From Pedosphaera parvula Ellin514 (GTDB lineage: Bacteria > Verrucomicrobiota > Verrucomicrobiia > Limisphaerales > Pedosphaeraceae), in assembly GCF_000172555.1 (NCBI RefSeq), contig NZ_ABOX02000014.1, positions 89,563 to 153,562 of the forward strand: a stretch of DNA of 64,000 nucleotides. The letters are read 5' to 3'. A program made the translations under genes and the position numbers. Below, in pieces: positions 40,733 to 49,586 of this stretch. Each line of letters begins with the position of its first letter. Within the stretch, counting starts at the first letter, position 1. The notes under the pieces were generated by a model, which did not search any database, was not told where the DNA came from, and saw only the letters and a list, made by a program, of their open reading frames with translations.

Positions 40733-42700
40733 ATGCCAGTAATTACGAGCAGCAAAACTCACAAGGAATATGATGTCATCGTCGTTGGCTCTGGTGCCGG
40801 CGGCTCGATGAGTGCCTATGTGCTTGCGAAGGCAGGCGTCAAAGTCTTGATGCTGGAAGCGGGGCGCAATTATGAACCGGAGAAGGAGACGCCGATGTTC
40901 AACCTTCCCAAGGATGCGCCGTTGCGCGGAGCCAGCACGCCGGATAAGCCTTTCGGCTTTTACGATGCCACGGTTGACGGTGGCTGGAGGGTGCCCGGGG
41001 AGCCTTACACCATGGCCCAAGGCACGGAGTTTACTTGGTGGCGGACACGCATGCTCGGCGGGCGAACCAATCATTGGGGGCGCATCGCTCTACGCATGGG
41101 GCCATATGACTTTAAACCACAATCGCGCGATGGCATGGGAATCGACTGGCCGATCGATTACCCCGATCTCGCTCCTTATTATGACAAGACGGAGGAATTG
41201 ATTGGCGTGTTCGGATCGAATGAAGGATTGGAGAATACACCGAACTCACCAGCAGGAATTTTGCAGCCGCCACCCAAGCCGCGCGGATATGAACTCCTGG
41301 TTAAAAAACATTGCGATCCGCTGAAAATTCCAGTTATTCCTTCTCATCTCGCAATCCTTACCCGTCCGCTGAACGGCAGACTTGCATGTTATTACGCAAC
41401 ATCCTGCGGTCGTGGATGTTCCATTAAAGCAAATTTTCAATCCACCACTGTGCTGCTCCCGCCAGCGGACAAGACGGGCAACCTGGATATCGTCACGCAG
41501 GCGATGGTCCGGGAGGTCACGTTGGATTCCAGCGGCAAGGCGAACGGAGTTATTTATGTGGATAGGCTTACCGGCAAGGACGAGCGCGCTCAAGCCCGGG
41601 TTGTAATCCTGGCCGCCAGCGGCTGTGAGTCAGCGCGCATACTTCTGAATTCCAAGAGCAACTTGTTCCCCAATGGCTTGGCGAATAGCAGCGGCAAAGT
41701 TGGCCGTTATTTGATGGATACAGTTGGTTCCGGGCTGGGAGGTCATATTCCGGCGCTGGAAAACGTGCCGCCTCACAATGAAGATGGTGTTTCCGGCATG
41801 CACATGTACATGCCGTGGTGGGGTTATAAGGACCAAGCGGTCGGCAAACTCGACTTTCCGCGCGGTTACCACATTGAATTCGGTGGCGGTCGCCGCATGC
41901 CATCGGCAGGGATGTTTGATGGACTGGACCGGCTCACCGGCGGCAGCTACGGCAAGAAACTCAAAGAAGACGCGCGCCGCTATTACGGATCGTTCGTCTG
42001 GTTTGATGGTCGTGGCGAAATGATTCCGAACGACGATTGCTACTGTGAGATTGATCCCAATGTGAAGGATAAGTGGGGCATTCCGGTGCTGAAATTCCAT
42101 TGGAAATGGGCAGATGCTGAGATCAAGCAGGCGGCACACATGCAAAAGACCTTCGCGCAGATCGTTGAAGCGATGGGTGGCAAGGTGCTGGGCGACGGGC
42201 CGCAATTGGATGGATCCAAAGCCATCCTGCCGGGCGGCAAAATCATTCATGAAGTCGGCACGACCTGCATGGGCGCCAAAAAGGAAAAATCGGTGCTCAA
42301 TCAATATTGCCAGGCTTGGGATGTAAAAAACCTCTTCGTCATGGACGGCGGACCGTTCCCTTCGAATGCTGATAAAAACCCAACTCTCAGCATCATGGCA
42401 TTGGCCTGGCGCAGTTCCGACTATCTGGTAGATCAATTAAAGAAAGGGCAACGTCTAATAATCTCCAAAACCCAAGTTAACCAGAACCATTTCAGCAATT
42501 ATGAGCGAAATCGAACCGAAAAGAATGGCACGTCGCGAAGCCATCAAGTGGGTTGCAGCCACGCTGGCAGTATTTCCGGCATTAGATTGGGACAAGGCCA
42601 CGGGCGGTCCGGGAAAGTTATCGCAATGGACTTTGAGCGATCCCAACCTGATGCATCCGATGGTTCCGTGGGAACGGACCATGACGAAGGAGGAGCTTAA
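40733..42700 (+). CDS. GMC-family FAD oxidoreductase (C-terminus altered)
   Basis: Start chosen at 40733 (MPVITSSKTHKEYDVIVVGS); a GTG at 40676 extends the frame. The FAD dinucleotide fold is VIVVGSGAGGSMSAYVLAKA. The GMC signature region is TWWRTRMLGGRTNHWGR and the C-terminal active-site region includes HEVGTTCMGAK and NLFVMDGGPFPSNADKNPTL. It oxidises an alcohol or sugar; related proteins pair with a subunit-3 protein in periplasmic dehydrogenases. No Tat signal is seen on this chain. The normal end would be LKKGNV and a stop at 42456-42458; one extra G in GGG at 42446-42448 causes read-through to 42700, 200 bases into the next gene. Confidence 0.88.
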   Translation: MPVITSSKTHKEYDVIVVGSGAGGSMSAYVLAKAGVKVLMLEAGRNYEPEKETPMFNLPKDAPLRGASTPDKPFGFYDATVDGGWRVPGEPYTMAQGTEFTWWRTRMLGGRTNHWGRIALRMGPYDFKPQSRDGMGIDWPIDYPDLAPYYDKTEELIGVFGSNEGLENTPNSPAGILQPPPKPRGYELLVKKHCDPLKIPVIPSHLAILTRPLNGRLACYYATSCGRGCSIKANFQSTTVLLPPADKTGNLDIVTQAMVREVTLDSSGKANGVIYVDRLTGKDERAQARVVILAASGCESARILLNSKSNLFPNGLANSSGKVGRYLMDTVGSGLGGHIPALENVPPHNEDGVSGMHMYMPWWGYKDQAVGKLDFPRGYHIEFGGGRRMPSAGMFDGLDRLTGGSYGKKLKEDARRYYGSFVWFDGRGEMIPNDDCYCEIDPNVKDKWGIPVLKFHWKWADAEIKQAAHMQKTFAQIVEAMGGKVLGDGPQLDGSKAILPGGKIIHEVGTTCMGAKKEKSVLNQYCQAWDVKNLFVMDGGPFPSNADKNPTLSIMALAWRSSDYLVDQLKKGQRLIISKTQVNQNHFSNYERNRTEKNGTSRSHQVGCSHAGSISGIRLGQGHGRSGKVIAMDFERSQPDASDGSVGTDHDEGGA

Positions 42701-43133
42701 CAGCCTCTCCGCGCTTTGTGACGTCATTATTCCGGAGGATGAAAAATCGCCCAGCGCCAGCAAGGTTGGCGTGCCGGATTTCATCGATGAATGGGTAAGC
42801 GCGCCCTATCCCCAGCAGCAGGAGGACAAAAAGCGGATTCAGGAAGGCATCGTCTGGTTGAACGCAGAGTCGAAAAAGCGGTTTCAGAAGGAATTTGCCG
42901 ATCTTTCAGAGGAGCAGAAAACCAAAATCTGCGACGACATTTGCTATTCCCCCAAAGCCAAGCCGGAATTTCTGAATGCTGCTTATTTCTTCACCTGCGT
43001 TCGCGATCTGACCACCACGGGCTTCTACACATCGAAGGAAGGAACCAAGGATCTGCAATACATTGGCAACACGCCGTTGTTCAGCTTTAAAGGCCCGCCA
43101 AAGGAAGTTTTAGAACATTTAAAGCTGGTTTAA
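42501..43133 (+). CDS. Gluconate 2-dehydrogenase subunit 3 family protein
   Basis: The 210-residue protein begins with a twin-arginine-type signal (MARREAIKWVAATLAVFPAL). It has the subunit-3 landmarks MTKEELNSLSALCDVIIPED, GVPDFIDEWVSAPYPQQQED, and FFTCVRDLTTTGFYTSKEG. This small subunit is thought to carry the catalytic flavin subunit across the membrane by Tat hitch-hiking. It follows the GMC gene; without the frameshift the gap would be 42 bases. No cytochrome c subunit gene is adjacent. Confidence 0.9.
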   Translation: MSEIEPKRMARREAIKWVAATLAVFPALDWDKATGGPGKLSQWTLSDPNLMHPMVPWERTMTKEELNSLSALCDVIIPEDEKSPSASKVGVPDFIDEWVSAPYPQQQEDKKRIQEGIVWLNAESKKRFQKEFADLSEEQKTKICDDICYSPKAKPEFLNAAYFFTCVRDLTTTGFYTSKEGTKDLQYIGNTPLFSFKGPPKEVLEHLKLV

Positions 43134-43203
43134 CCTATCGGGGAGCAACGTTAGGCCAGCTTCTTAAGAGGCGTGTGCTTGTGAAAAAAATCACAAATTC
43201 AAC

Positions 43204-43259
43204 TTGCCTGACTTTTCTTTGCTGATTAGTTTCCTTAAGACAGTGGTATTTAAGCCACT
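43204..43259 (+). promoter_or_regulatory. Possible nuo operon promoter and leader hairpin
   Basis: TTGCCT (43204-43209) and TAGTTT (43227-43232) are spaced by 17 bases, a weak sigma-70-like pair. A short stem (AGTGG/CCACT, 43242-43259) ends six bases before the nuoB ATG. Both are tentative. Confidence 0.3.
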
Positions 43260-43264
43260 AATTT

Positions 43265-43774
43265 ATGCAAACAAGCACCGAATTCGGTTACAATTCCAAG
43301 GTCGAGGGCGACGTTATTGTCACCCGTGTCGACGCGGCCCTGAACTGGTTTCGTAAGAATTCACTCTGGCCGATGCCGATGGGGCTGGCTTGCTGTGCCA
43401 TTGAATTAATGGCTGCCGGTGCAAGTCGTTATGATATTGCCCGGTTCGGTTCCGAGGTCATGCGTTTCTCCCCCCGTCAGTCCGATGTGATGGTTGTGGC
43501 GGGCACGGTGACTTATAAAATGGCGATGGCCGTAAAGCGCATTTACGATCAAATGCCTGAGCCCAAGTGGGTAATTGCCATGGGCGCCTGCGCTTCCACC
43601 GGTGGGATGTATCGCAGTTATGCCGTGCTGCAGGGTGTGGATCGCATTATTCCGGTCGATGTTTATGTCGCTGGATGTCCACCGCGTCCTGAAGCGCTGC
43701 TGGATGCCTTAATCAAGCTCCAGAACAAAGTCTCGAAAGAGCCTACCTTATCGAATTTGAAGAAAGTGGCATAA
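43265..43774 (+). CDS. nuoB: NADH dehydrogenase subunit B
   Basis: The 169-residue protein carries the N2 [4Fe-4S] ligands: the CC pair in [13 protein letters not shown], Cys in [13 protein letters not shown], and Cys in [16 protein letters not shown]2 passes electrons to quinone at the NuoB/NuoD interface. It opens the complex-I operon here; nuoA, which normally precedes it, is absent. No Shine-Dalgarno site is seen. Confidence 0.97.
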   Translation: MQTSTEFGYNSKVEGDVIVTRVDAALNWFRKNSLWPMPMGLACCAIELMAAGASRYDIARFGSEVMRFSPRQSDVMVVAGTVTYKMAMAVKRIYDQMPEPKWVIAMGACASTGGMYRSYAVLQGVDRIIPVDVYVAGCPPRPEALLDALIKLQNKVSKEPTLSNLKKVA

Positions 43775-43815
43775 GTCGGAGTCACTTATCCGGTAACTCA
43801 GAAAAAATCATAGTC

Positions 43816-44487
43816 ATGTCGTCCCTCGAACTAGCACAACAGCTCAAAGCGAAATTCGGTGATCTTATTTCCGATCCCGCGGAGTTTCGTGGAGAAGTGA
43901 CGATTAAGATCGGCGATGCCGAGCGCATCGCCGAAGTGTGTGCAGTGGCCAAGAAGGAACTGGGTTTCGATTATTTGGTGGATCTGAGCAGTGTTGATAA
44001 TTACGGCAACGACCCCCGCTGGACACTGGTTTATGAGCTTTACGGCTACGGACACCACTGCCATCTGCGGTTGAAGACGGATGTCAGCGAAGAGAAGTCA
44101 GAACTTCCCACCATTTCCACCGTATGGCGCACTGCCAACTGGCATGAGCGTGAAATTTACGACATGATGGGGATTCGTTTCAGCGGGCACCCTGATTTGC
44201 GCCGGATTTTGATGTGGGAAGGCTATCCTTATTTTCCTTTGCGCAAGGATTTCCCGCTGGCGGGCAAACCGAGCGAAATGCCTGAAGTGGCATTTACGAA
44301 ACCGGCTCCGCTTGAAGGCGGGCCGTTCGTTACCATTGCTGGCGGCAAGGACCGCATCGCCCGCGAACCACGTGTCCGCATCCCGGAAACGGATGCCTTG
44401 GAACTTAATGCGCGAGTGGAGCGTCGCGATGACATCAAGGATGCCCACGGTCATTCGCATGGTCCTGGTCCCATTGAAAAGAAGTAA
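43816..44487 (+). CDS. nuoC: NADH dehydrogenase subunit C
   Basis: The 223-residue protein has the 30-kDa subunit signature WHEREIYDMMGIRFSGHPDL and RRILMWEGYPYFPLRKDFPL. NuoC is a peripheral-arm subunit that supports NuoD and NuoB. The C-terminal ~50 residues are an extension, ending in a His/Gly-rich tail (DAHGHSHGPGPIEKK). It follows nuoB by 41 bases and precedes nuoD by 8 bases. Confidence 0.96.
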   Translation: MSSLELAQQLKAKFGDLISDPAEFRGEVTIKIGDAERIAEVCAVAKKELGFDYLVDLSSVDNYGNDPRWTLVYELYGYGHHCHLRLKTDVSEEKSELPTISTVWRTANWHEREIYDMMGIRFSGHPDLRRILMWEGYPYFPLRKDFPLAGKPSEMPEVAFTKPAPLEGGPFVTIAGGKDRIAREPRVRIPETDALELNARVERRDDIKDAHGHSHGPGPIEKK

Positions 44488-44495
44488 TTTGAATC

Positions 44496-45767
44496 ATGGC
44501 CACCGTTCACGACATAGAATTTAAAGACCCGCACGCACGCGCGGCTGATGCCATTTCAGCAGCTCCCGCTGGAGCGCAGGATTTGCCGGAAGCTGAAGGT
44601 GAAAAAATGGTCCTCAACATGGGACCTTCACATCCGGCCACCCATGGCGTGTTGCGCCTGGTGCTGGAGCTTGATGGCGAAATCATTACCAAAGCGGCTC
44701 CCGATGTCGGTTATCTGCATCGTGGAGATGAAAAGATCGCCGAGAACATGACTTACACCCAGTTCATCCCTTATACGGATCGACTGGATTATTTGGCGCC
44801 TTTGGCCAACAACGTGGCTTATGCGCTGGCCGTCGAGAAACTGATGGGGATCGATAAGGATTTGCCGCTGCGTTGCCAATATATTCGCGTGATTTGCTGC
44901 GAATTGGCGCGTGTTTCGGCTCACCTGTTGGGGTTGGGCGCGTTCGCGATGGATGTCGGCGCGCTGACCGTCTTCCTGCACACCTTCACGCAACGCGAGA
45001 CGATTTATAATCTCTGTGAAGCTTTGACTGGCGCTCGTTTCACCACCAGTTACACACGCATCGGCGGTGTTTCGCGGGATATTCCGCCGGGATGGGTGGA
45101 GCAATGCCGGAAATTTTGTGATGAAGTCGTGGTTAACTTTGATGAGTCGGAGAAGCTGCTGACTCGCAATCGTATTTTCGTGGATCGCACCCGTGATATG
45201 GGCGTGATTTCCAGGGAAGATGCGATTGATTATGGTCTGACCGGCCCGAATTTGCGCGGCAGTGGCGTAGATTTCGATATGCGCAAAGCGCATCCTTATC
45301 TCGTTTACGACAAACTCCAGTTTGATATTCCCACAGGTTCGGTAGGTGATTGTTACGATCGTTACCTTGTGCGCATGGAAGAAATGCGTCAAAGCGTGCG
45401 CATTCTGCGTCAATGTCTGGATCAGTTGCCGGATGGGCCTATACGTGTGGCCGATGGCAAAGTCGGTTTGCCTCCGAAGGAAAAAGTTTTGACCTCGATG
45501 GAGGAGTTAATTCATCAGTTCATCAACGTCACCCAGGGAGACAATGCGCCGCCGGGAGAAATTTATTTTGGTGCTGAGAATCCGAAAGGCGAACTCGGAT
45601 TTTATATCAACAGCACCGGTGGTGGCACTCCGAATCGGATGAAGATTCGTGCGCCATCATTTGTGAACCTGAGTATTTTGCCGCACCTGCTGCCGGGTCA
45701 TATGATGAGTGATACCGTGGCGATTTTGGGTTCGCTTGATTTCGTAATGGGAGAATGTGATCGATGA
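44496..45767 (+). CDS. nuoD: NADH dehydrogenase subunit D
   Basis: The 423-residue protein matches the 49-kDa subunit, which forms the quinone pocket. Landmarks are NMGPSHPATHGVLRLVLELD, GYLHRGDEKIAENMTYTQFI, PYTDRLDYLAPLANNVAYAL, and the conserved C-terminus VAILGSLDFVMGECDR. The first ~35 residues are an Ala-rich extension. Its TGA overlaps the nuoE ATG (ATGA), indicating coupled translation. Confidence 0.97.
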   Translation: MATVHDIEFKDPHARAADAISAAPAGAQDLPEAEGEKMVLNMGPSHPATHGVLRLVLELDGEIITKAAPDVGYLHRGDEKIAENMTYTQFIPYTDRLDYLAPLANNVAYALAVEKLMGIDKDLPLRCQYIRVICCELARVSAHLLGLGAFAMDVGALTVFLHTFTQRETIYNLCEALTGARFTTSYTRIGGVSRDIPPGWVEQCRKFCDEVVVNFDESEKLLTRNRIFVDRTRDMGVISREDAIDYGLTGPNLRGSGVDFDMRKAHPYLVYDKLQFDIPTGSVGDCYDRYLVRMEEMRQSVRILRQCLDQLPDGPIRVADGKVGLPPKEKVLTSMEELIHQFINVTQGDNAPPGEIYFGAENPKGELGFYINSTGGGTPNRMKIRAPSFVNLSILPHLLPGHMMSDTVAILGSLDFVMGECDR

Positions 45768-46300
45768 GCGCACCTGATTCCACCCAGCAAAACCGCGCCA
45801 GTGTCCTGTCGACGGGCAATTTTGTTGTTCCGCCAGCATTGGAAGCTGAGTTGAACGAACTTGTGACGCATTATCCCGTCAAGCGGAGCGCATCATTGAT
45901 GTTCCTGCATGCGATTCAAGAACACTTCGGATATGTTTCGAAGGAAGCGATTGAGTGGATTGCGAAGAAGCTCGAGTTGCAGCCGATCAACGTTTACGAA
46001 CTGGTGACATTTTATCCGATGTTCCGGCAGGAGCCTGCGGGCAAGCACCAGATCAAGGTGTGCCGGACATTGAGCTGTGCGCTCGGTGGTTCGCACAAGC
46101 TGCATAAGTATTTTTGTGAAAAGCTCGGTTTGGACAGTCATGCACATGGGGTTCAAACCACGAAAGACGGCAAATATTCGGTCGAGTTTGTCGAATGCCT
46201 CGCGAGCTGTGGCACCGCGCCAGTGATGATGTGTAACGAGGACTTCTACGAAGGGGTCACGAATCAAAAAGCGGACGAGATACTGGGAAAATGCAAATGA
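45764..46300 (+). CDS. nuoE: NADH dehydrogenase subunit E
   Basis: The 178-residue 24-kDa subunit binds the N1a [2Fe-2S] cluster. Ligands appear in VCRTLSCALGGS and EFVECLASCGTAPVMM. N-terminal helices match the family (ELNELVTHYPVKRSASLMFL, and ELQPINVYELVTFYPMFRQE). It overlaps nuoD by four bases. A tRNA gene on the opposite strand lies between it and nuoF. Confidence 0.96.
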   Translation: MSAPDSTQQNRASVLSTGNFVVPPALEAELNELVTHYPVKRSASLMFLHAIQEHFGYVSKEAIEWIAKKLELQPINVYELVTFYPMFRQEPAGKHQIKVCRTLSCALGGSHKLHKYFCEKLGLDSHAHGVQTTKDGKYSVEFVECLASCGTAPVMMCNEDFYEGVTNQKADEILGKCK

Positions 46301-46310
46301 AACTCAAGAA

Positions 46311-46384
46311 TGGCTGCCGAACATGGATTCGAACCATGACAGACTGCTCCAGAGGCAGCCGTGCTACCATTACACCATTCGGCA
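46311..46384 (-). tRNA. tRNA-Gln (CUG anticodon)
   Basis: The minus strand folds as a complete tRNA. The acceptor is TGCCGAA with TTCGGCA, the D-arm is GTGT-AATGGTA-GCAC, the anticodon arm is GCTGC-CTCTGGA-GCAGT, and the T-arm is CATGG-TTCGAAT-CCATG, with an encoded CCA. The anticodon loop CTCTGGA reads CTG at 34-36, so it decodes CAG. The gene lies antisense inside the nuo operon. Confidence 0.92.
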
Positions 46385-46443
46385 TTCCGAGTGGTGACAA
46401 AATAAAGGGTTTGGCCAGAGAGTCAAGCTGTTCATAGCTAGAT

Positions 46444-47880
46444 ATGCCTCAAGAATTTCGCCTCATCTTAAAAAATGTCGATCAGCCGGGTTATACGGCT
46501 GATATGGAGTGCTATTTGCGTCATGGAGGGTATGAAGCCCTGAAGAAGGCTTTGGCCATCCAGCCTAAGAGTTTGCCCGATGGCAAGTCGATGAGCGGTC
46601 CGGAGCAGATCCGTGAGGACGTCAAAGTTTCCGGTTTGCGCGGTCGCGGTGGCGCTGGTTTTTCCTGTGGTTTGAAGTGGTCTTTTGTAGATCGCAAGAG
46701 TGGCAAGCCGATTTACCTGATTTGCAATGCGGACGAATCGGAGCCGGGGACCTTCAAGGATCGCCAGATTCTGCATAAAGACCCGCACCAGATGATCGAA
46801 GGGATGATTATCTCCTGCTTCGCGAATGACGTGAAGCTCGCCTATATTTATATCCGTGGCGAATTTCCCGATGGTGCGCGCATTTTGAACAAGGCTTTGA
46901 AGGAAGCTCGGGCGAAGAATTTCCTCGGAAAAAACATCCTCGGCAGCGGCTACGATTTGGAAATTCACGTCCATCGTGGAGCGGGTGCTTATATTTGCGG
47001 TGAAGAGACGGGTTTGATTGAGTCACTCGAAGGCAAACGTGCTTATCCGCGTATTAAGCCACCTTACTTCCCGGCGATTTTGGGTCTCTACATGTGCCCG
47101 ACGATTGTGAACAATGTCGAGACGCTTTGTCAGGTGAAGCATGTGGTTGCAATGGGTGGTTCGGAGTATGCCAAGATCGGAACTCCGAATAATACCGGCA
47201 CCCGCATCGTGAGCATCAGCGGGCAGGTGAAGAAGCCCGGTTATTATGAGATTGAAGTCGGCAAAGCGACGATTGGCCAGTTGATCAATGAATTTGCAGG
47301 CGGTCTGCACGATGGGCGAAAACTTAAGGCGATTATTCCCGGTGGTTCCTCAGCCAAGGTGTTCAAAGCGGGAGAAAAGTTTAAGCTCAAGAAGAAGGGG
47401 CCGGACGGCAAGGATATCGAGCAGGAAGTGGATATGCTTGACCTGCCGTACGACTTCGATTCGCTCATGGCTGCGGGCAGCATGTCCGGTTCCGGTGCGA
47501 TCATCGTGATGGATGATTCGGTGGACATCGTCGAAGCACTGGCGAATCTCAGCGAATTCTACGCCCACGAAAGCTGCGGCCAATGCACACCGTGCCGGGA
47601 AGGCTCGCTCTGGATGAGCAAGGCGTTGCATCGCATGACCCACGGTGAAGGTCGCAAACAGGATGCGGAATACCTGCTCAAGATTGCAGACAACATTCCT
47701 GGCGGACGCACCATTTGTGCATTCGGCGAAGCTTGTTCGTGGCCAGTGCAGAGCTTTGTGGGTAAATTCAAAGACGAGTTCATTGCCAAGGGCGAAGCAG
47801 ATGAGGCCAAACGTGCTGCCGCCAGTTCTGGCGCGGGCCCGACGGCGGATTTGAAAATTGCCGCCAGCCCAACACACTAA
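46444..47880 (+). CDS. nuoF: NADH dehydrogenase subunit F
   Basis: The 478-residue subunit oxidises NADH. The NADH/FMN region is LRGRGGAGFSCGLKWSF with NADESEPGTFKDRQIL and GAGAYICGEETGLIESLEG. The N3 [4Fe-4S] ligands are SCGQCTPCREGS and a Cys in GRTICAFGEACSWP. The C-terminus has an Ala-rich extension after FKDEF. It is 143 bases after nuoE because of the intervening tRNA gene. Confidence 0.97.
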   Translation: MPQEFRLILKNVDQPGYTADMECYLRHGGYEALKKALAIQPKSLPDGKSMSGPEQIREDVKVSGLRGRGGAGFSCGLKWSFVDRKSGKPIYLICNADESEPGTFKDRQILHKDPHQMIEGMIISCFANDVKLAYIYIRGEFPDGARILNKALKEARAKNFLGKNILGSGYDLEIHVHRGAGAYICGEETGLIESLEGKRAYPRIKPPYFPAILGLYMCPTIVNNVETLCQVKHVVAMGGSEYAKIGTPNNTGTRIVSISGQVKKPGYYEIEVGKATIGQLINEFAGGLHDGRKLKAIIPGGSSAKVFKAGEKFKLKKKGPDGKDIEQEVDMLDLPYDFDSLMAAGSMSGSGAIIVMDDSVDIVEALANLSEFYAHESCGQCTPCREGSLWMSKALHRMTHGEGRKQDAEYLLKIADNIPGGRTICAFGEACSWPVQSFVGKFKDEFIAKGEADEAKRAAASSGAGPTADLKIAASPTH

Positions 47881-47889
47881 AATTTTAAT

Positions 47890-49578
47890 ATGTCGACAGT
47901 AGCGACAACGGAAAACAAGCCGGCTCAGCCAGCGATTGAAACCATCAAGATCAAGGTTGATGGGAAGGAAATTTCTGTGCCCAAGACCGTGCCGGATCCC
48001 ATGACTGGCAAACAGGTTCCGACCACCATGATCCAGGCCTGCTCGATGGCCACGGTGGATGTGCCGCATTATTGCTATCATCCCAAGCTGCCGGTGGCTG
48101 GAAATTGCCGCATGTGCCTCGTCGAATTCGGCACACCCGCCATGGGACCGGATCGAAAGCCGGTGATGAATCCCGATGGCACGCCGAAGATCGCCAAGTC
48201 TCCTCGTCCGGCGATTGCCTGCGCAACGCCGATTTCGCCTGGAATGGAAATTTACACCACGACGCCTGCCGTGAAACAGATGCGTGAGGGTGTGTTGGAA
48301 TTTTTGCTGATCAATCATCCGCTGGATTGCCCGATTTGTGATCAGGCTGGTGAATGCAAGTTGCAGGAATATTCAGTGGATTACGGTCAGGCCACCAGCC
48401 GATTCGTGGAGCCAAAGGTTCACAAACCCAAGCGGGTGGATCTCGGGCCTCGCATCATGTTGGACGACGAGCGTTGCATTCTTTGCACACGTTGCATCCG
48501 TTTTTCGCGCGATATCGTTGGGGATGATGCATTGGGCATCGTGAATCGTGGCAGTTATAACACGCTGAGCGCTTATCCCGGCAAATCGTTTGATAACAAC
48601 TACACCCTGAACACGGTGGATATTTGCCCCGTCGGTGCGCTGACTTCCAAGGATTTTCGTTTCAAGATGCGTGTTTGGTTCCTGAAGGAAACCAAGAGCG
48701 TCTGCACCAGTTGTGCAACCGGCTGCAATATCATCATCGGCTCACGTGAGGAAAAGGTTTACCGTTACGAGCCGCGCGAGAATGATGCGGTGAATTCGAC
48801 GTGGATGTGCGATTCCGGTCGCTTGAACTACAAGTGGATCAATCGGGACGACCGCCTGACGGAAGTGAAAATTGGGTTGGCGCAGACCACCTGGAGCAAT
48901 GTGCTCAAGCAGATTGGCGAGAAGTTGGCCAAGGCTCAGCCGGGGTCGGTGGCGATTGTAGGTTCGGCTCGTCAGACGAACGAAGAACTGTATTTGCTTT
49001 CGAAGATTGCCAAAAAGTTCAATGCGATTACGGATTCCGTGCCGCGGACTGGTCCAGGCGACAAGATATTGCTCAGCACGGATCTTAATCCGAACAGCAA
49101 TGGCGCGAAGTTGACGGGCATTTCTCCGGCAGAGATGGGATCGAATTTGCCGAAGATTGCTGATGGTATTCGCAAAGGCAGCATCAAGACCTTGATTGTG
49201 TTTGGTGAAGATGTGACCAAGGTTGGCATTGGCGAAGATTTGCTGGGCAAGCTGGAAAACTTGATTGTTAGCGACATTTTGCCTAATAAAACGACGGAAA
49301 AAGCCAACTTCCTATTGCCAGGCTGTGCTCATGCTGAGAAGCGCGGCAGCTTTGTGAATGGCAAAGGTCGCGTGCAGAAATTCATGCAGGCGATCGTCCC
49401 GCGCGGGGAAGCTCGTCCGGAGTGGGAATTTTTGCATGAACTGGTTCATAATGTGACCGGCAAGAATGGATATTCCTCAATCGAAGGTTTGTTCAACCAA
49501 ATGGCGCAGGAAATCCCGGCGTTCAATGGAGTCACCTGGGCGTCGCTGGGTGACAAGGGTGTGACGATACAAATTTAA
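47890..49578 (+). CDS. nuoG: NADH dehydrogenase subunit G
   Basis: The 562-residue protein has the full set of cluster motifs: N1b Cys in GNCRMCLVEFG and IACATPISPGM, N5 HPLDCPICDQAGECKLQ, N4 ERCILCTRCIRFSRD with DICPVGALTSKDF, and an N7 set CTSCATGCN plus Cys in STWMCDSGR. N7 is found only in some complexes. The C-terminal molybdopterin-like domain is short compared with the ~900 residues of E. coli. It is 9 bases after nuoF. Confidence 0.95.
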   Translation: MSTVATTENKPAQPAIETIKIKVDGKEISVPKTVPDPMTGKQVPTTMIQACSMATVDVPHYCYHPKLPVAGNCRMCLVEFGTPAMGPDRKPVMNPDGTPKIAKSPRPAIACATPISPGMEIYTTTPAVKQMREGVLEFLLINHPLDCPICDQAGECKLQEYSVDYGQATSRFVEPKVHKPKRVDLGPRIMLDDERCILCTRCIRFSRDIVGDDALGIVNRGSYNTLSAYPGKSFDNNYTLNTVDICPVGALTSKDFRFKMRVWFLKETKSVCTSCATGCNIIIGSREEKVYRYEPRENDAVNSTWMCDSGRLNYKWINRDDRLTEVKIGLAQTTWSNVLKQIGEKLAKAQPGSVAIVGSARQTNEELYLLSKIAKKFNAITDSVPRTGPGDKILLSTDLNPNSNGAKLTGISPAEMGSNLPKIADGIRKGSIKTLIVFGEDVTKVGIGEDLLGKLENLIVSDILPNKTTEKANFLLPGCAHAEKRGSFVNGKGRVQKFMQAIVPRGEARPEWEFLHELVHNVTGKNGYSSIEGLFNQMAQEIPAFNGVTWASLGDKGVTIQI

Positions 49579-49586
49579 TTTCAGAA

